The translations under genes and the position numbers were made by a program. 64,000 nucleotides of DNA from Nostoc foliaceum FACHB-393 (GTDB lineage Bacteria; Cyanobacteriota; Cyanobacteriia; Cyanobacteriales; Nostocaceae), in contig NZ_JACJTD010000026.1 in the NCBI RefSeq assembly GCF_014698505.1, positions 1 through 64,000 of the forward strand, in the 5' to 3' direction. The notes under the pieces were generated by a model that ran no database searches, was not told where the DNA came from, and saw only the letters and a program-made list of their open reading frames with translations. The stretch's first letter is position 1; each line of letters starts with the position of its first letter. Of the stretch, positions 17,829 to 26,025 are shown piece after piece.

Positions 17829-18449
17829 TTACAAAGCATTGGCCTTTGAAGGAAAACCTTTGGATTTACCAAAATTATGCAGAAATTGCAATTCAGATGT
17901 GGTAAGGTCGCGCCATTGACCCACTTGTAGGTCATCTAATTTTAGGTGGGCTATGCTGACTCTGACCAACCGCAAAGTCGGAAATCCTACAGCCGCAGTC
18001 ATACGCCGTACTTGGCGGTTTTTTCCCTCTGTCAAGGTCATTTCCAGCCAAGCTGTCGGTACATTTTTGCGAAATCTAATTGGCGGAGTCCGTTCAGGTA
18101 GCTGTGGCTCTGTTGGTAACAGCTTAACTTCTGCTGGTTGAGTGCGGTAATCTTGAATTTCCACACCTGTTTGCAATCTTGTTATTGCATCTACATCTGG
18201 AATTCGCTCTACCTGTACCCAGTAAGTACGTTGATGACCAAAACGCGGATGGGCGAGACGATGTTGCAATTGTCCATCATTCGTTAACAGCAGCAACCCT
18301 TCACTATCCCAGTCTAAGCGTCCCACGGGATACACATCAGGGACATCAATATAATCTTTCAGGGTGCTATGGGTGGGAGCATCTTTTGTAAACTGGCTGA
18401 GAACGCCATAGGGCTTGTAAAAAATAATATAGCGGTAATGATTTGTCAT
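17829..18449 (-). CDS. rluE: 23S rRNA pseudouridine synthase of the RsuA/RluE group
   Basis: 206 residues, the size of RluE, without an S4 domain. The catalytic motif GRLDWDSEGLLLLTNDG has Asp46 as nucleophile, and the RsuA-family signature EGKNRQVRRMTAAVGFPTLRL follows. It converts a uridine of 23S rRNA to pseudouridine. The N-terminus YIIFYKPYGVLSQF is typical of this subgroup. Convergent with the operon at 12680-17782. Confidence 0.88.
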   Translation of the reverse strand: MTNHYRYIIFYKPYGVLSQFTKDAPTHSTLKDYIDVPDVYPVGRLDWDSEGLLLLTNDGQLQHRLAHPRFGHQRTYWVQVERIPDVDAITRLQTGVEIQDYRTQPAEVKLLPTEPQLPERTPPIRFRKNVPTAWLEMTLTEGKNRQVRRMTAAVGFPTLRLVRVSIAHLKLDDLQVGQWRDLTTSELQFLHNFGKSKGFPSKANAL

Positions 18450-18513
18450 TGGGCAAAATTATGCAAAAATTTAGGCATCATAACAGTGTAAAAAATGAGC
18501 GATATAATGCAAC

Positions 18514-19500
18514 TTACAAATTGACCGTCTTGGAAAAAATTGATTTAGGTAGCATTCCATGCACACCTTTATGGGGACTGTTCACAACTTGAGTAATGTG
18601 GAAATTCACAGCTAAACTACATAATACATAAGCATCTTCTGGCGATAAATTGGTGAAGCATTTCAGAAAATCAATCATGTTTTTCAAAGCCAGTTCTAAG
18701 GCTTCATCTAAGGTTTGAGCAAATCCCATTGTGATGATATGGGTTGGAGTTTCGGCAATTGGTGTTGTTAGTTGTAAATCCTTGCGAAGTTTGAGGGTAA
18801 TTCTACCGTTCATGGAAGTTTCAATGGCGGTGACATTTACTTCACCATCTCCCTGTGCAGAATGCCCATCACCAATAGAAAATAATGCACCTGCTACAAA
18901 AATCGGCAAAAATAAACGAGAACCAGCTTGCAGTTCGCGGTTGTCGATATTACCACCGTAAGAACCCGGTGGGATAGAAGTTCTAGAGGTTTCTGGAGTA
19001 GCTACACCAAGAATTCCAAAAAACGGTTTGAGGGGAATTTTGATGCCAGTACCCGTCGGAAATTCAGCGATATTGTTTGCTAAATCTAGAGGAATGAATC
19101 TCAAAGCAGGTTCAGGAAACTGATGTGGTAAAGCTCCCCAACCTGTACGAATCGCATTAAAGCCGACAGGTAAACTAGGTGCGATCGCATCTAATTGTAC
19201 TTCTAAAACATCCCCTGGTTCGGCACCGCGCACATAAATTGGCCCTGTGAGTAAATGCGGCCCGCCAGCAATTTTGCGTTCTGGTACAAGATTTTGGCAA
19301 ATGTCGAGAAATTCTGGTGTGAGAAATTCAGGTGGTGCTTTGTCGTAAACATAGTAACCACTATAAGTTTCCACATCAACTGTATCTCCAGAATCAATAA
19401 TGAGTGCTGGTTCTAGCAAATGGGAGAATCCACCTAGATGAACGGTTTCTTTTGAGGCTTTTAAAATGTAATGAGTCACGTCGCTTCGCTCCGAATTCAA
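18514..19500 (-). CDS. Acetamidase/formamidase family protein
   Basis: 328 residues matching the FmdA/AmdA family, which hydrolyses short amides to acid and ammonia. Recognisable stretches are VDVETYSGYYVYDKAPPEF, GPIYVRGAEPGDVLEVQL near 90, the metal/active-site neighbourhood SIGDGHSAQGDGEVNVTAIE near 208-228, and a C-terminal VNFHITQVVNSPHKGVHGML. Substrate is not predictable from sequence. Single gene. Confidence 0.85.
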   Translation of the reverse strand: MNSERSDVTHYILKASKETVHLGGFSHLLEPALIIDSGDTVDVETYSGYYVYDKAPPEFLTPEFLDICQNLVPERKIAGGPHLLTGPIYVRGAEPGDVLEVQLDAIAPSLPVGFNAIRTGWGALPHQFPEPALRFIPLDLANNIAEFPTGTGIKIPLKPFFGILGVATPETSRTSIPPGSYGGNIDNRELQAGSRLFLPIFVAGALFSIGDGHSAQGDGEVNVTAIETSMNGRITLKLRKDLQLTTPIAETPTHIITMGFAQTLDEALELALKNMIDFLKCFTNLSPEDAYVLCSLAVNFHITQVVNSPHKGVHGMLPKSIFSKTVNL

Positions 19501-19814
19501 AATTCAAAATTCAAAATTAATAAAGTTTAATATCTTCTATAATTAGCTTTTGTTGTCTATTGAGTGTACCAAATTTACAGTCATCTCCATTAGTAACTGC
19601 GCCAAATAAAATTGATGATTGATCATCCAGAAATTGATCTAGAGCTATTAATTCTACTGCTAGCTGTGTAAAGCATCTTCTGATAATTGGAGATATTACG
19701 AATTACAATTAGGAATTAAGAATTGATCTGATTATCTCAATAATTTGCTAAACTCCAACTTTGGGGATAGCAAATAAAAACAATTTGAGCAGGGAATTTG
19801 GAGGGGGTTGCAGA
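19501..19814. other. Intergenic region, no gene seen
   Basis: About 310 bases between the divergent amidase and DUF4336 genes. It begins with the aattcaaaattcaaaatt repeat common in Nostoc; the rest shows no open frame with coding character and no clear hairpin. Confidence 0.6.
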
Positions 19815-21047
19815 GTGGCTGATGATGAACGCATAGTCAATACACAACAGATACATCCAAAAGACTTTTCATGGAGATTATGGCCTGTTCTGCCACTCTA
19901 CCCATATGGCAGGCGACAGACAATCCGCAAAGAAGTGGTCAAGGACGCAATCTGGAATTTTGACCAGATTCAGGGGATTTTCTACGTTGTTGTACCGATT
20001 CGTATGACTGTGGTTAAGCTCGAAGCTGGGGGCCTTCTCGTCTACGCGCCTGTAGCACCAACTCCAGAGTGTATAAGGCTTGTGAATGAGTTGGTGGCAG
20101 AACACGGTAGTGTTAAGTACATCATCCTGCCAACTATCTCCGGTATAGAACACAAAGTCTTCGTCGGCCCATTCGCCAGATACTTTCCGACTGCACAGGT
20201 GTTTGTAGCTCCCCATCAGTGGAGTTTCCCGCTAAATCTCCCCCTTAGCTGGCTTGGCTTACCCCCGAAACGAACTCAAGTACTCCCAGAAGATAGTAGC
20301 AAAACACCCTTTGCTGACGACTTTGATTATGCGATGCTTGGCCCCATCGAGCTTGGCCCTGGTCGGTTTGCGGAAGTTGCTTTTTTCCACAAGCGATCGC
20401 ATACTCTTTTAGTAACAGATTCTGTGCTTTCTATCCCAGAAGATCCACCTGCGATCATCCTATTAGATCCATATCCTTTGCTATTTCATGCCAAGGATCA
20501 TGCTACTGACATTGTTGCAGACATTCAGGCAAATCGCCGTAAGGGTTGGCAGCGCATCTCGTTGTTTGCTTTGTACTTTCAACCAAGCGCCCTAAATATC
20601 CCCCAATGGAGTCAGGTATTGCAAGATGCCTTGAAAGCACCAGAACGTTCAAAGAAAGCTTATTTTGGATTGTATCCCTTTAAATGGCATCCAGATTGGC
20701 AGCGATCATTTGATGCCCTGCAAGGGAATGGACGTTTGTTTGTCGCACCAATTTTACAGACGTTGATTCTGAACCGCGCACCAAAAGAAACCATCGACTG
20801 GGCTGAGAAAGTTGCAAGTTGGGACTTCGAGTGGATTATTCCCTGCCACTTTGATTCACCAATTAAAGCCAAACCGTATCAGTTTCGCCAAGCTTTCTCT
20901 TTTTTGGAAAAGCAACCTGCTGTCAGTGGGGGTTTGTTCAACAGTAGCAGCTATCCTTTGCCAGAGGAGGATTTTAAAGCACTTAGGGAAATCGATGCAG
21001 GTTTAAATAAGTTTGGCATTGTGCCATCAGCAAAGGAGAAGGTGTAG
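19815..21047 (+). CDS. DUF4336 domain protein (metallo-beta-lactamase-like)
   Basis: About 410 residues of the DUF4336 family, proteins with a degenerate metallo-beta-lactamase fold and unknown substrate. Signature stretches are WRLWPVLPLYPYGRRQTIR, YIILPTISGIEHKVFVGPFA, VAPHQWSFPLNLPL and the closing WIIPCHFDSPIKAKP. I place the start at the GTG of 19815 because GGAGGGGG lies seven bases upstream; an in-frame TTG at 19761 is also open but has no ribosome site. Confidence 0.8.
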   Translation: MADDERIVNTQQIHPKDFSWRLWPVLPLYPYGRRQTIRKEVVKDAIWNFDQIQGIFYVVVPIRMTVVKLEAGGLLVYAPVAPTPECIRLVNELVAEHGSVKYIILPTISGIEHKVFVGPFARYFPTAQVFVAPHQWSFPLNLPLSWLGLPPKRTQVLPEDSSKTPFADDFDYAMLGPIELGPGRFAEVAFFHKRSHTLLVTDSVLSIPEDPPAIILLDPYPLLFHAKDHATDIVADIQANRRKGWQRISLFALYFQPSALNIPQWSQVLQDALKAPERSKKAYFGLYPFKWHPDWQRSFDALQGNGRLFVAPILQTLILNRAPKETIDWAEKVASWDFEWIIPCHFDSPIKAKPYQFRQAFSFLEKQPAVSGGLFNSSSYPLPEEDFKALREIDAGLNKFGIVPSAKEKV

Positions 21048-21235
21048 AGTCTGAGTTCGATAAACCTCTCCCTAACTTAAACATATTTGAGGGAGAGACA
21101 AGCTAAAACCCATAGAAGTAAAGGTAGGCAAATTTCCGCCACAATATACTAGCTGTTGTTTAGTTCCATGAATGAAATATTTTCATGGGAATAAAGCCAT
21201 TTTTCAAAATTGCCTTTACAGCGCGACCATTCTTT

Positions 21236-21340
21236 ATATCATGTCCGCTTAATTAGTTATTCTTAAAACTCTCTTTCCCCCTGCTCCCTGCCCCCTGCCC
21301 CCTGCGGTCTTAATGATAAGTCTTTTACCGGACATGATAT
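21236..21340. mobile_element. Small inverted-repeat element (MITE-like), 105 bp
   Basis: A perfect 12-bp inverted repeat, ATATCATGTCCG at 21236-21247 and CGGACATGATAT at 21329-21340, with partial pairing extending about 20 bases inward. The interior holds a ctgccccctg microsatellite. There is no room for a transposase. A reading frame across it on the minus strand (21249-21545) has no recognisable protein. Confidence 0.6.
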
Positions 21341-21526
21341 TATCTGTCATTGCGAACCAATCAGTATCTCTGTTTCTTCCACGAACAAAATTGACTTTAG
21401 TTTTTTGGACTGCGGGAGTAAACCATACATGACCAATTTCAGCACGACCATTATTTAGTGCGATCGCAAGTAATGCTACAATTCCCACTTGAATATTTGC
21501 TGAGTTTTCAAAGACTGTCCAAGTAA

Positions 21527-21605
21527 GGTACACCCATAGGGGCACGGCAGTGCCCCTACACCTAGCGATATAATGTTGTACCGCATCTGAGTGGGAACCG
21601 CTATA
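21527..21605. repeat. Dispersed repeat with GGCACGGCAGTGCC core, copy I
   Basis: The core palindrome ggggcacggcagtgcccct is followed by tacacctagcgatataatg and ends in gggaaccgctata. Related copies lie at 25946-26004 and, inverted, at 55762-55832. All are intergenic. Confidence 0.65.
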
Positions 21606-21695
21606 AACTCTTCAGGTGTTCAGTAAATAAGCAACACCTAATATTGATTCTCTGTGAAAATGCTGAAGAGTCTGGTGAAAAACTTTGGTGTGGAA

Positions 21696-21772
21696 AGCGT
21701 AGGCGTAGCCCTTCTCTACGAGAGGCTGCGCCCTAAGCGTAGCTATGCCGCAGGCTTTACGGCTGCGCTCAG
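21696..21772. repeat. Short repetitive DNA (gcgtaggcgtagcccttctc type)
   Basis: Units gcgtaggcgtagcc, cttctctacgagaggctgcg and atgccgcaggctttacggct follow one another. The block ends just before the 3' end of the ureohydrolase gene. It accounts for most of the remaining 760-base gap 21048-21806. Confidence 0.55.
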
Positions 21773-21806
21773 GAACCACCCGTCGGAGACATCGCTACTT
21801 GTCAAC

Positions 21807-22853
21807 TCATCGGGAATTCTGCTGAGACAAATCCATCAAATTTGCCAGCTTGTAAACTACCCGCGCCCCGACATTACCATCCCACTCAGCATCACCGACT
21901 TCGCAGATATCAAAGCCAATAATTTTTCTCCCACTATTAACCAACTCCCGGAACAGACAAAATGTTTGCTCTAATTCCAATCCACCTGGAACAGGAGTAC
22001 CTGTACTCGGACAGAGTTTTGGATCTAGACCATCGACATCAAAGCTAATGTAAACATACTCAGGTAGATGACTGATAATTTCTCCGCATAAATCAAGCCA
22101 AGTTGTTCCAGAGTAAAGCTTTTGTTTAATGGCAGGGTCGTAATAAGCAATAATGCGACTATCAGATTCGTCAATCATTTGCACTTCATCATGACTAATA
22201 TCACGCAAACCCACCTGTACTAGCTTGGAAATTTGCGGTATTTTCATCGCATTAAACATAATCGACGCATGGGAAAACTCAAATCCCTCGTATGCATCGC
22301 GTAAATCTGCATGGGCATCAATGTGCAAAATGCCATAGTTGGCGTAGTTAGCCGCTAATGCTTGGAAATAACCTAAAGGCGAACTATGATCTCCACCAAT
22401 GACTGCAACTCGTTTACCCTTGTTAATTGCTTCTTGACAATTTTCAAACAGCCATTGATTAACCTGTTCGCCAGCCTGATTAATTTCTGTCAAGACAGGA
22501 GTTAAATCTGGTGTATCTGAGAGTTGTTTACCTTGGGCTAATCGCTCGATAATTTTTGCTGCCAAGGTGCGATAGTATGTGTTCTTCTCTAAAATATCTT
22601 GGGGAATTTCCACCATGAAAATTCCCTGCTTCCAACCATCAGGGTTATCAAAATCGAACAAATCCAGTTGAGTCGAAGCATCGAGAATTCGCTGTGGGCC
22701 ATTAGCAGTGCCTGCGCCATAGGAAACAGTGACTTCCCACGGCACACCAAAGACAATCAAGTTTGCAGACTCGTAATCGCAGGGCAAACCTAAGAGGTTG
22801 CCATTTATTTCACCTACGCCGCTAGGATTGTAGTCTTGTAATTGATTACTCAT
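21807..22853 (-). CDS. Ureohydrolase (agmatinase/arginase family)
   Basis: 348 residues of the dinuclear-metal ureohydrolase fold, which cleaves a guanidino group to urea and an amine. Metal ligands are visible: His156 in GGDHSSP, Asp179/His181/Asp183 in HIDAHADLRDAYEG, and two aspartates in ISFDVDGLDP near 275. The specificity loop is unlike canonical arginase, so agmatinase or another guanidino hydrolase is possible; cyanobacteria also use this family for guanidine itself. Single gene, with no polyamine genes beside it. Confidence 0.82.
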   Translation of the reverse strand: MSNQLQDYNPSGVGEINGNLLGLPCDYESANLIVFGVPWEVTVSYGAGTANGPQRILDASTQLDLFDFDNPDGWKQGIFMVEIPQDILEKNTYYRTLAAKIIERLAQGKQLSDTPDLTPVLTEINQAGEQVNQWLFENCQEAINKGKRVAVIGGDHSSPLGYFQALAANYANYGILHIDAHADLRDAYEGFEFSHASIMFNAMKIPQISKLVQVGLRDISHDEVQMIDESDSRIIAYYDPAIKQKLYSGTTWLDLCGEIISHLPEYVYISFDVDGLDPKLCPSTGTPVPGGLELEQTFCLFRELVNSGRKIIGFDICEVGDAEWDGNVGARVVYKLANLMDLSQQNSR

Positions 22854-23020
22854 CGATTAACTTCTCGATTTACGTGGATAGACAGCACGCCGCCTAGTGG
22901 ACATCTGCATTGTAATAAAAATTTTTCACAGGCGGTAAACTAGGTTGTTGACAAAAGTCCTCAGTTCTCTTTTAGAGGTTGTTTGAAAATTGGTTGGCTG
23001 TGATGTTAGGTACTAACTGA

Positions 23021-23105
23021 TCCCCCCTAGCCCACGCCAGTCGCTCCACTTGGTCGCGCAGCGTCTCGCAGAGAAGACCGCGCTGGCTCCCCTTAAAAAG
23101 GCTAC
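23021..23105. repeat. Broken palindromic gatcccccc repeat with inserted short repeats
   Basis: gatcccccctagccc is separated from its partner ccccttaaaaagg by about 60 bases of gtcgcgcagcgtctcgcag-type repeat, suggesting one repeat inserted into another. It lies in the 620-base gap 22854-23474, which holds no gene. Confidence 0.5.
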
Positions 23106-23120
23106 GGTGTACACACAAGT
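23102..23120. repeat. Solitary MITE end, upstream of the Roco-TIR gene
   Basis: CTACGGTGTACACACAAGT matches the terminal repeat of the element at 8334-8486. No matching inverted end is found nearby. The same motif in the same orientation follows the Roco-TIR gene at 25894. Confidence 0.7.
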
Positions 23121-23146
23121 GTGTTAACATTGCCCCACAAGCTTTT

Positions 23147-23223
23147 GATCCCCCCAACCCCCCTTAAAAAGGGGGGCAAAAGCCCTTCAAAGTCCCCCTT
23201 TTTAAGGGGGATTTAGGGGGATC
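23147..23223. repeat. Palindromic gatcccccc repeat, complete intergenic copy
   Basis: A 77-bp palindrome bounded by GATC with ccccccttaaaaagggggg in the left arm and its mirror in the right arm. It is the same family as the copy inside the gene at 13309. Confidence 0.8.
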
Positions 23224-23474
23224 TAGAACGTTTTGTTACCGAGAAGAAAACTTTTCAAACATCCTCTTAGGGTACTGGGTGTAAGGGATTTGCAAACCAA
23301 ATATAAGCACAGACACGTAGCCATTTGTTATAAGCGATGTCAAAGGCGGCCTACGCTAACCCACCTCGCCTCAATGCAATCCTTGATACAGGGTACATTA
23401 TTAATTAGCTCAATTTTTCTGCTGCGCGTCCAAGCAGCAACTCGTCGTCAGGCATCGCCTCTGTAAAACCCGAA

Positions 23475-25886
23475 ATGACTAACGAAGAACTGCTGCAAAT
23501 TATTGAACAAGCTGTCAGAGACAATTTGACAAAATTAGACCTTTCTGACAAACGCTTAACAACGCTGCCACCGGAAATTGGCCAACTCACCAACCTGCAA
23601 ACCCTCTACTTCTACGGAAATCAACTGAGCAGTCTGCCACCGGAAATCGGCCAACTCACCAACCTGCAATCCCTCGACCTCAGCTACAATCAACTGAGCA
23701 GTCTGCCACCGGAAATTGGCCAACTCACCAACCTGCAATCCCTTGAACTCCGCAACGATCGACTGAGCAGTCTGCCACCGGAAATTGGCCAACTCACCAA
23801 CCTGCAATCCCTCGACCTCAGCTACAATCGACTGAGCAGTCTGCCACCGGAAATTGGCCAACTCACCAACCTGCAATCCCTCGACCTCAACAGTAATCGT
23901 TTAGAATCACCTCCACCAGAAATTATCACGAAAGGGTTTAAAGCAATTCTTGACTTTTGCAGACAACAACTAGAACAAAAAACCGATCGCCTCTACGAAG
24001 CTAAATTAATCATTGTGGGAGAAGGTGGTGCAGGTAAAACTACACTAGCCAAAAAAATTCAAGACAATAAATATACGTTACAACAAGATGAAAATACCAC
24101 CGAAGGCATAGATGTTATTCAATGGAAGTTCTTGCTTGACAATAACAGAGAATTTCAGGTCAACATTTGGGACTTTGGTGGTCAAGAAATTTACCATGCT
24201 ACCCACCAATTTTTCCTCACAAAACGCTCCCTTTATGCCTTGGTTGCTGATACTCGCAAAGAAGACACAGATTTTTATTACTGGTTAAATGCGGTTGAAT
24301 TACTGAGCGGTAATAGTCCTTTGTTAATTGTCAAAAATGAAAAGCAGGAGCGCAAACGAGAAATAAACGAGCGTGAGTTACGGCGCGAATTCACTAATTT
24401 TAAGGAAACACTTACTACAAACTTAGCCACTGATCGCGGTCTGTCAGAAATCTTAAATAAAATTAAGCATTATATTACTAACTTACCTCATGTTGGAATA
24501 GAACTCCCCAAAACCTGGGTTAAAGTGCGGGAAGCTTTAGAAGGTGACTCCCGCGAATATATTAGCTTGGAAGAATATATGAATATTTGTCAGAAATATG
24601 GTTTTACTAAACAGGAGAATAAACTCCAACTCAGTGGCTATCTGCATGATTTAGGTGTATGCCTTCACTTCCAAGATGATGACTTGTTAATAAAAACCGT
24701 TATTCTCAAACCTACTTGGGGTACAGATGCCGTTTACAAAGTGTTAGATAATTCCCAAGTGATTGAAAAACTTGGTCAATTTGATCGCAATGATTTAGCA
24801 AACATTTGGCATGAAGGCAAATATGCCGATATGCGACCAGAACTATTGCGGCTAATGATGAAATTTAAACTGTCCTATGAAATTCCTAGTCGTCCTGGCA
24901 CTTATATTGCGCCTCAATTACTCTCTGTTAACCAACCTGATTTCAATTGGGATGAATCCAATAACCTAATTCTGCGCTATAAATATGACTTCATGCCGAA
25001 AGGTATTCTCACCCGCTTTATAGTCGAAATGCACTCTGATATTGAACAACAAACCCTAGTTTGGAAAACAGGCGTTGTTCTTGCTAAATACGAAAGCCGT
25101 GCTGAAGTAATTGAACACTACAATCAACGAGAAATTCAAGTCCGCGTCGCAGGCAAGCGCAAGAAAGAACTGCTAGTAGTTATTAACAATGAACTAGAAA
25201 AAATCCATAAGTCTTACGAACGTCTGCAATATCAAACACTTGTTCCTTGTAATTGTGAAAGCTGTAATGATAGTCAAACGCCTCATTTTTACCGCCGAGA
25301 TGTGTTGTACAAATTCCGAGACAATAATCGCTACGAAATCCAGTGCCAGGATAGCGGTGATATGGTAGATGTCCGCAGACTAATTGACGATGTTTTACTC
25401 ACTTCACAAAATCCACAAATACTCATGTCTGAAACTGTAACCAGAAATCAAGTTTTCATCAGTTATAGTCATCAAGATCAGGAGTGGCTTACTAAACTCC
25501 AGAAACACCTCAAACCAATGATTCGCAACCAAAAAATGCTGGTGTGGGACGATACCAAAATTCAAGCTGGTGCTAAGTGGCGTGAAGCAATTGAAAATGC
25601 TTTGGTAGCAGCAAAAGTGGCAGTATTGTTGGTCAGCCCAGATTTTTTAGCATCAGATTTTATTGCTGATAATGAGTTACCCCCATTATTAGATGCAGCT
25701 GAAGCCGAAGGACTTACGATTATTTGGATACCGTTGAGTTTTAGCAGCTATGACGAAACAGAAATTGAAAAGTATCAGTCAGCGCACCCTCCCAATCAAC
25801 CTTTAGACAGCCTGAACCCAGCACAAGAGAATAAAGCTTTGGTGGATATTTGTAAGAAGATCAAATTAGCAGCAGTCCCTCAGTAG
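23475..25886 (+). CDS. LRR-ROC-COR-TIR protein (bacterial Roco with TIR effector)
   Basis: An 803-residue multidomain protein. Six leucine-rich repeats occupy about 17-160 (LSSLPPEIGQLTNLQS units of 23 residues). A Roc GTPase follows with P-loop GEGGAGKTTL near 182 and switch DFGGQE near 235; a COR region spans about 350-600. The C-terminus from 655 is a TIR domain (NQVFISYSHQDQEW) with the conserved Glu in NELPPLL near 733, the position used for NAD cleavage by TIR NADases. A sensor-GTPase-TIR layout suggests an innate-immunity or abortive-infection role; that is inference. No partner gene is adjacent. Repeat-rich DNA flanks it on both sides. Confidence 0.9.
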   Translation: MTNEELLQIIEQAVRDNLTKLDLSDKRLTTLPPEIGQLTNLQTLYFYGNQLSSLPPEIGQLTNLQSLDLSYNQLSSLPPEIGQLTNLQSLELRNDRLSSLPPEIGQLTNLQSLDLSYNRLSSLPPEIGQLTNLQSLDLNSNRLESPPPEIITKGFKAILDFCRQQLEQKTDRLYEAKLIIVGEGGAGKTTLAKKIQDNKYTLQQDENTTEGIDVIQWKFLLDNNREFQVNIWDFGGQEIYHATHQFFLTKRSLYALVADTRKEDTDFYYWLNAVELLSGNSPLLIVKNEKQERKREINERELRREFTNFKETLTTNLATDRGLSEILNKIKHYITNLPHVGIELPKTWVKVREALEGDSREYISLEEYMNICQKYGFTKQENKLQLSGYLHDLGVCLHFQDDDLLIKTVILKPTWGTDAVYKVLDNSQVIEKLGQFDRNDLANIWHEGKYADMRPELLRLMMKFKLSYEIPSRPGTYIAPQLLSVNQPDFNWDESNNLILRYKYDFMPKGILTRFIVEMHSDIEQQTLVWKTGVVLAKYESRAEVIEHYNQREIQVRVAGKRKKELLVVINNELEKIHKSYERLQYQTLVPCNCESCNDSQTPHFYRRDVLYKFRDNNRYEIQCQDSGDMVDVRRLIDDVLLTSQNPQILMSETVTRNQVFISYSHQDQEWLTKLQKHLKPMIRNQKMLVWDDTKIQAGAKWREAIENALVAAKVAVLLVSPDFLASDFIADNELPPLLDAAEAEGLTIIWIPLSFSSYDETEIEKYQSAHPPNQPLDSLNPAQENKALVDICKKIKLAAVPQ
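23565..23909 (+). repeat. Five near-identical 69-bp repeats encoding the LRRs
   Basis: Units start at 23565, 23634, 23703, 23772 and 23841 with nearly identical DNA, not only protein. Synonymous divergence is almost absent, which implies recent duplication or gene conversion. Confidence 0.9.
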
Positions 25887-25893
25887 AAAATAG

Positions 25894-25912
25894 CTACGGT
25901 GTACGCACAAGT
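25894..25912. repeat. Solitary MITE end, downstream of the Roco-TIR gene
   Basis: CTACGGTGTACGCACAAGT, one base different from the copy at 23102 and in the same orientation, begins eight bases after the Roco-TIR stop codon. Confidence 0.7.
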
Positions 25913-25945
25913 CGAAAAATCTTCTACCCACATTTTTGTCAGATT

Positions 25946-26004
25946 AAGGGCACGGCAGTGCCGTGCCCTTACGGGTGTACCTCATGTAAACGAGAACCGC
26001 TATA
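25946..26004. repeat. Dispersed repeat with GGCACGGCAGTGCC core, copy II
   Basis: agggcacggcagtgccgtgc is followed by ccttacgggtgtacctcatg and ends with gagaaccgctata. The strong palindrome could also terminate transcription between the convergent Roco-TIR and GH65 genes. Confidence 0.6.
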
Positions 26005-26025
26005 TGGCTTCTACTAGTGAAACTC

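Noticed and set aside
21249..21545. Minus-strand frame of 98 codons
   Set aside because: It crosses an inverted-repeat element and a microsatellite and matches no protein I know; a decayed gene cannot be excluded.
23556..23876. Minus-strand frame of 106 codons with regular repeats
   Set aside because: Mirror of the LRR-coding repeats of the Roco-TIR gene on the other strand.
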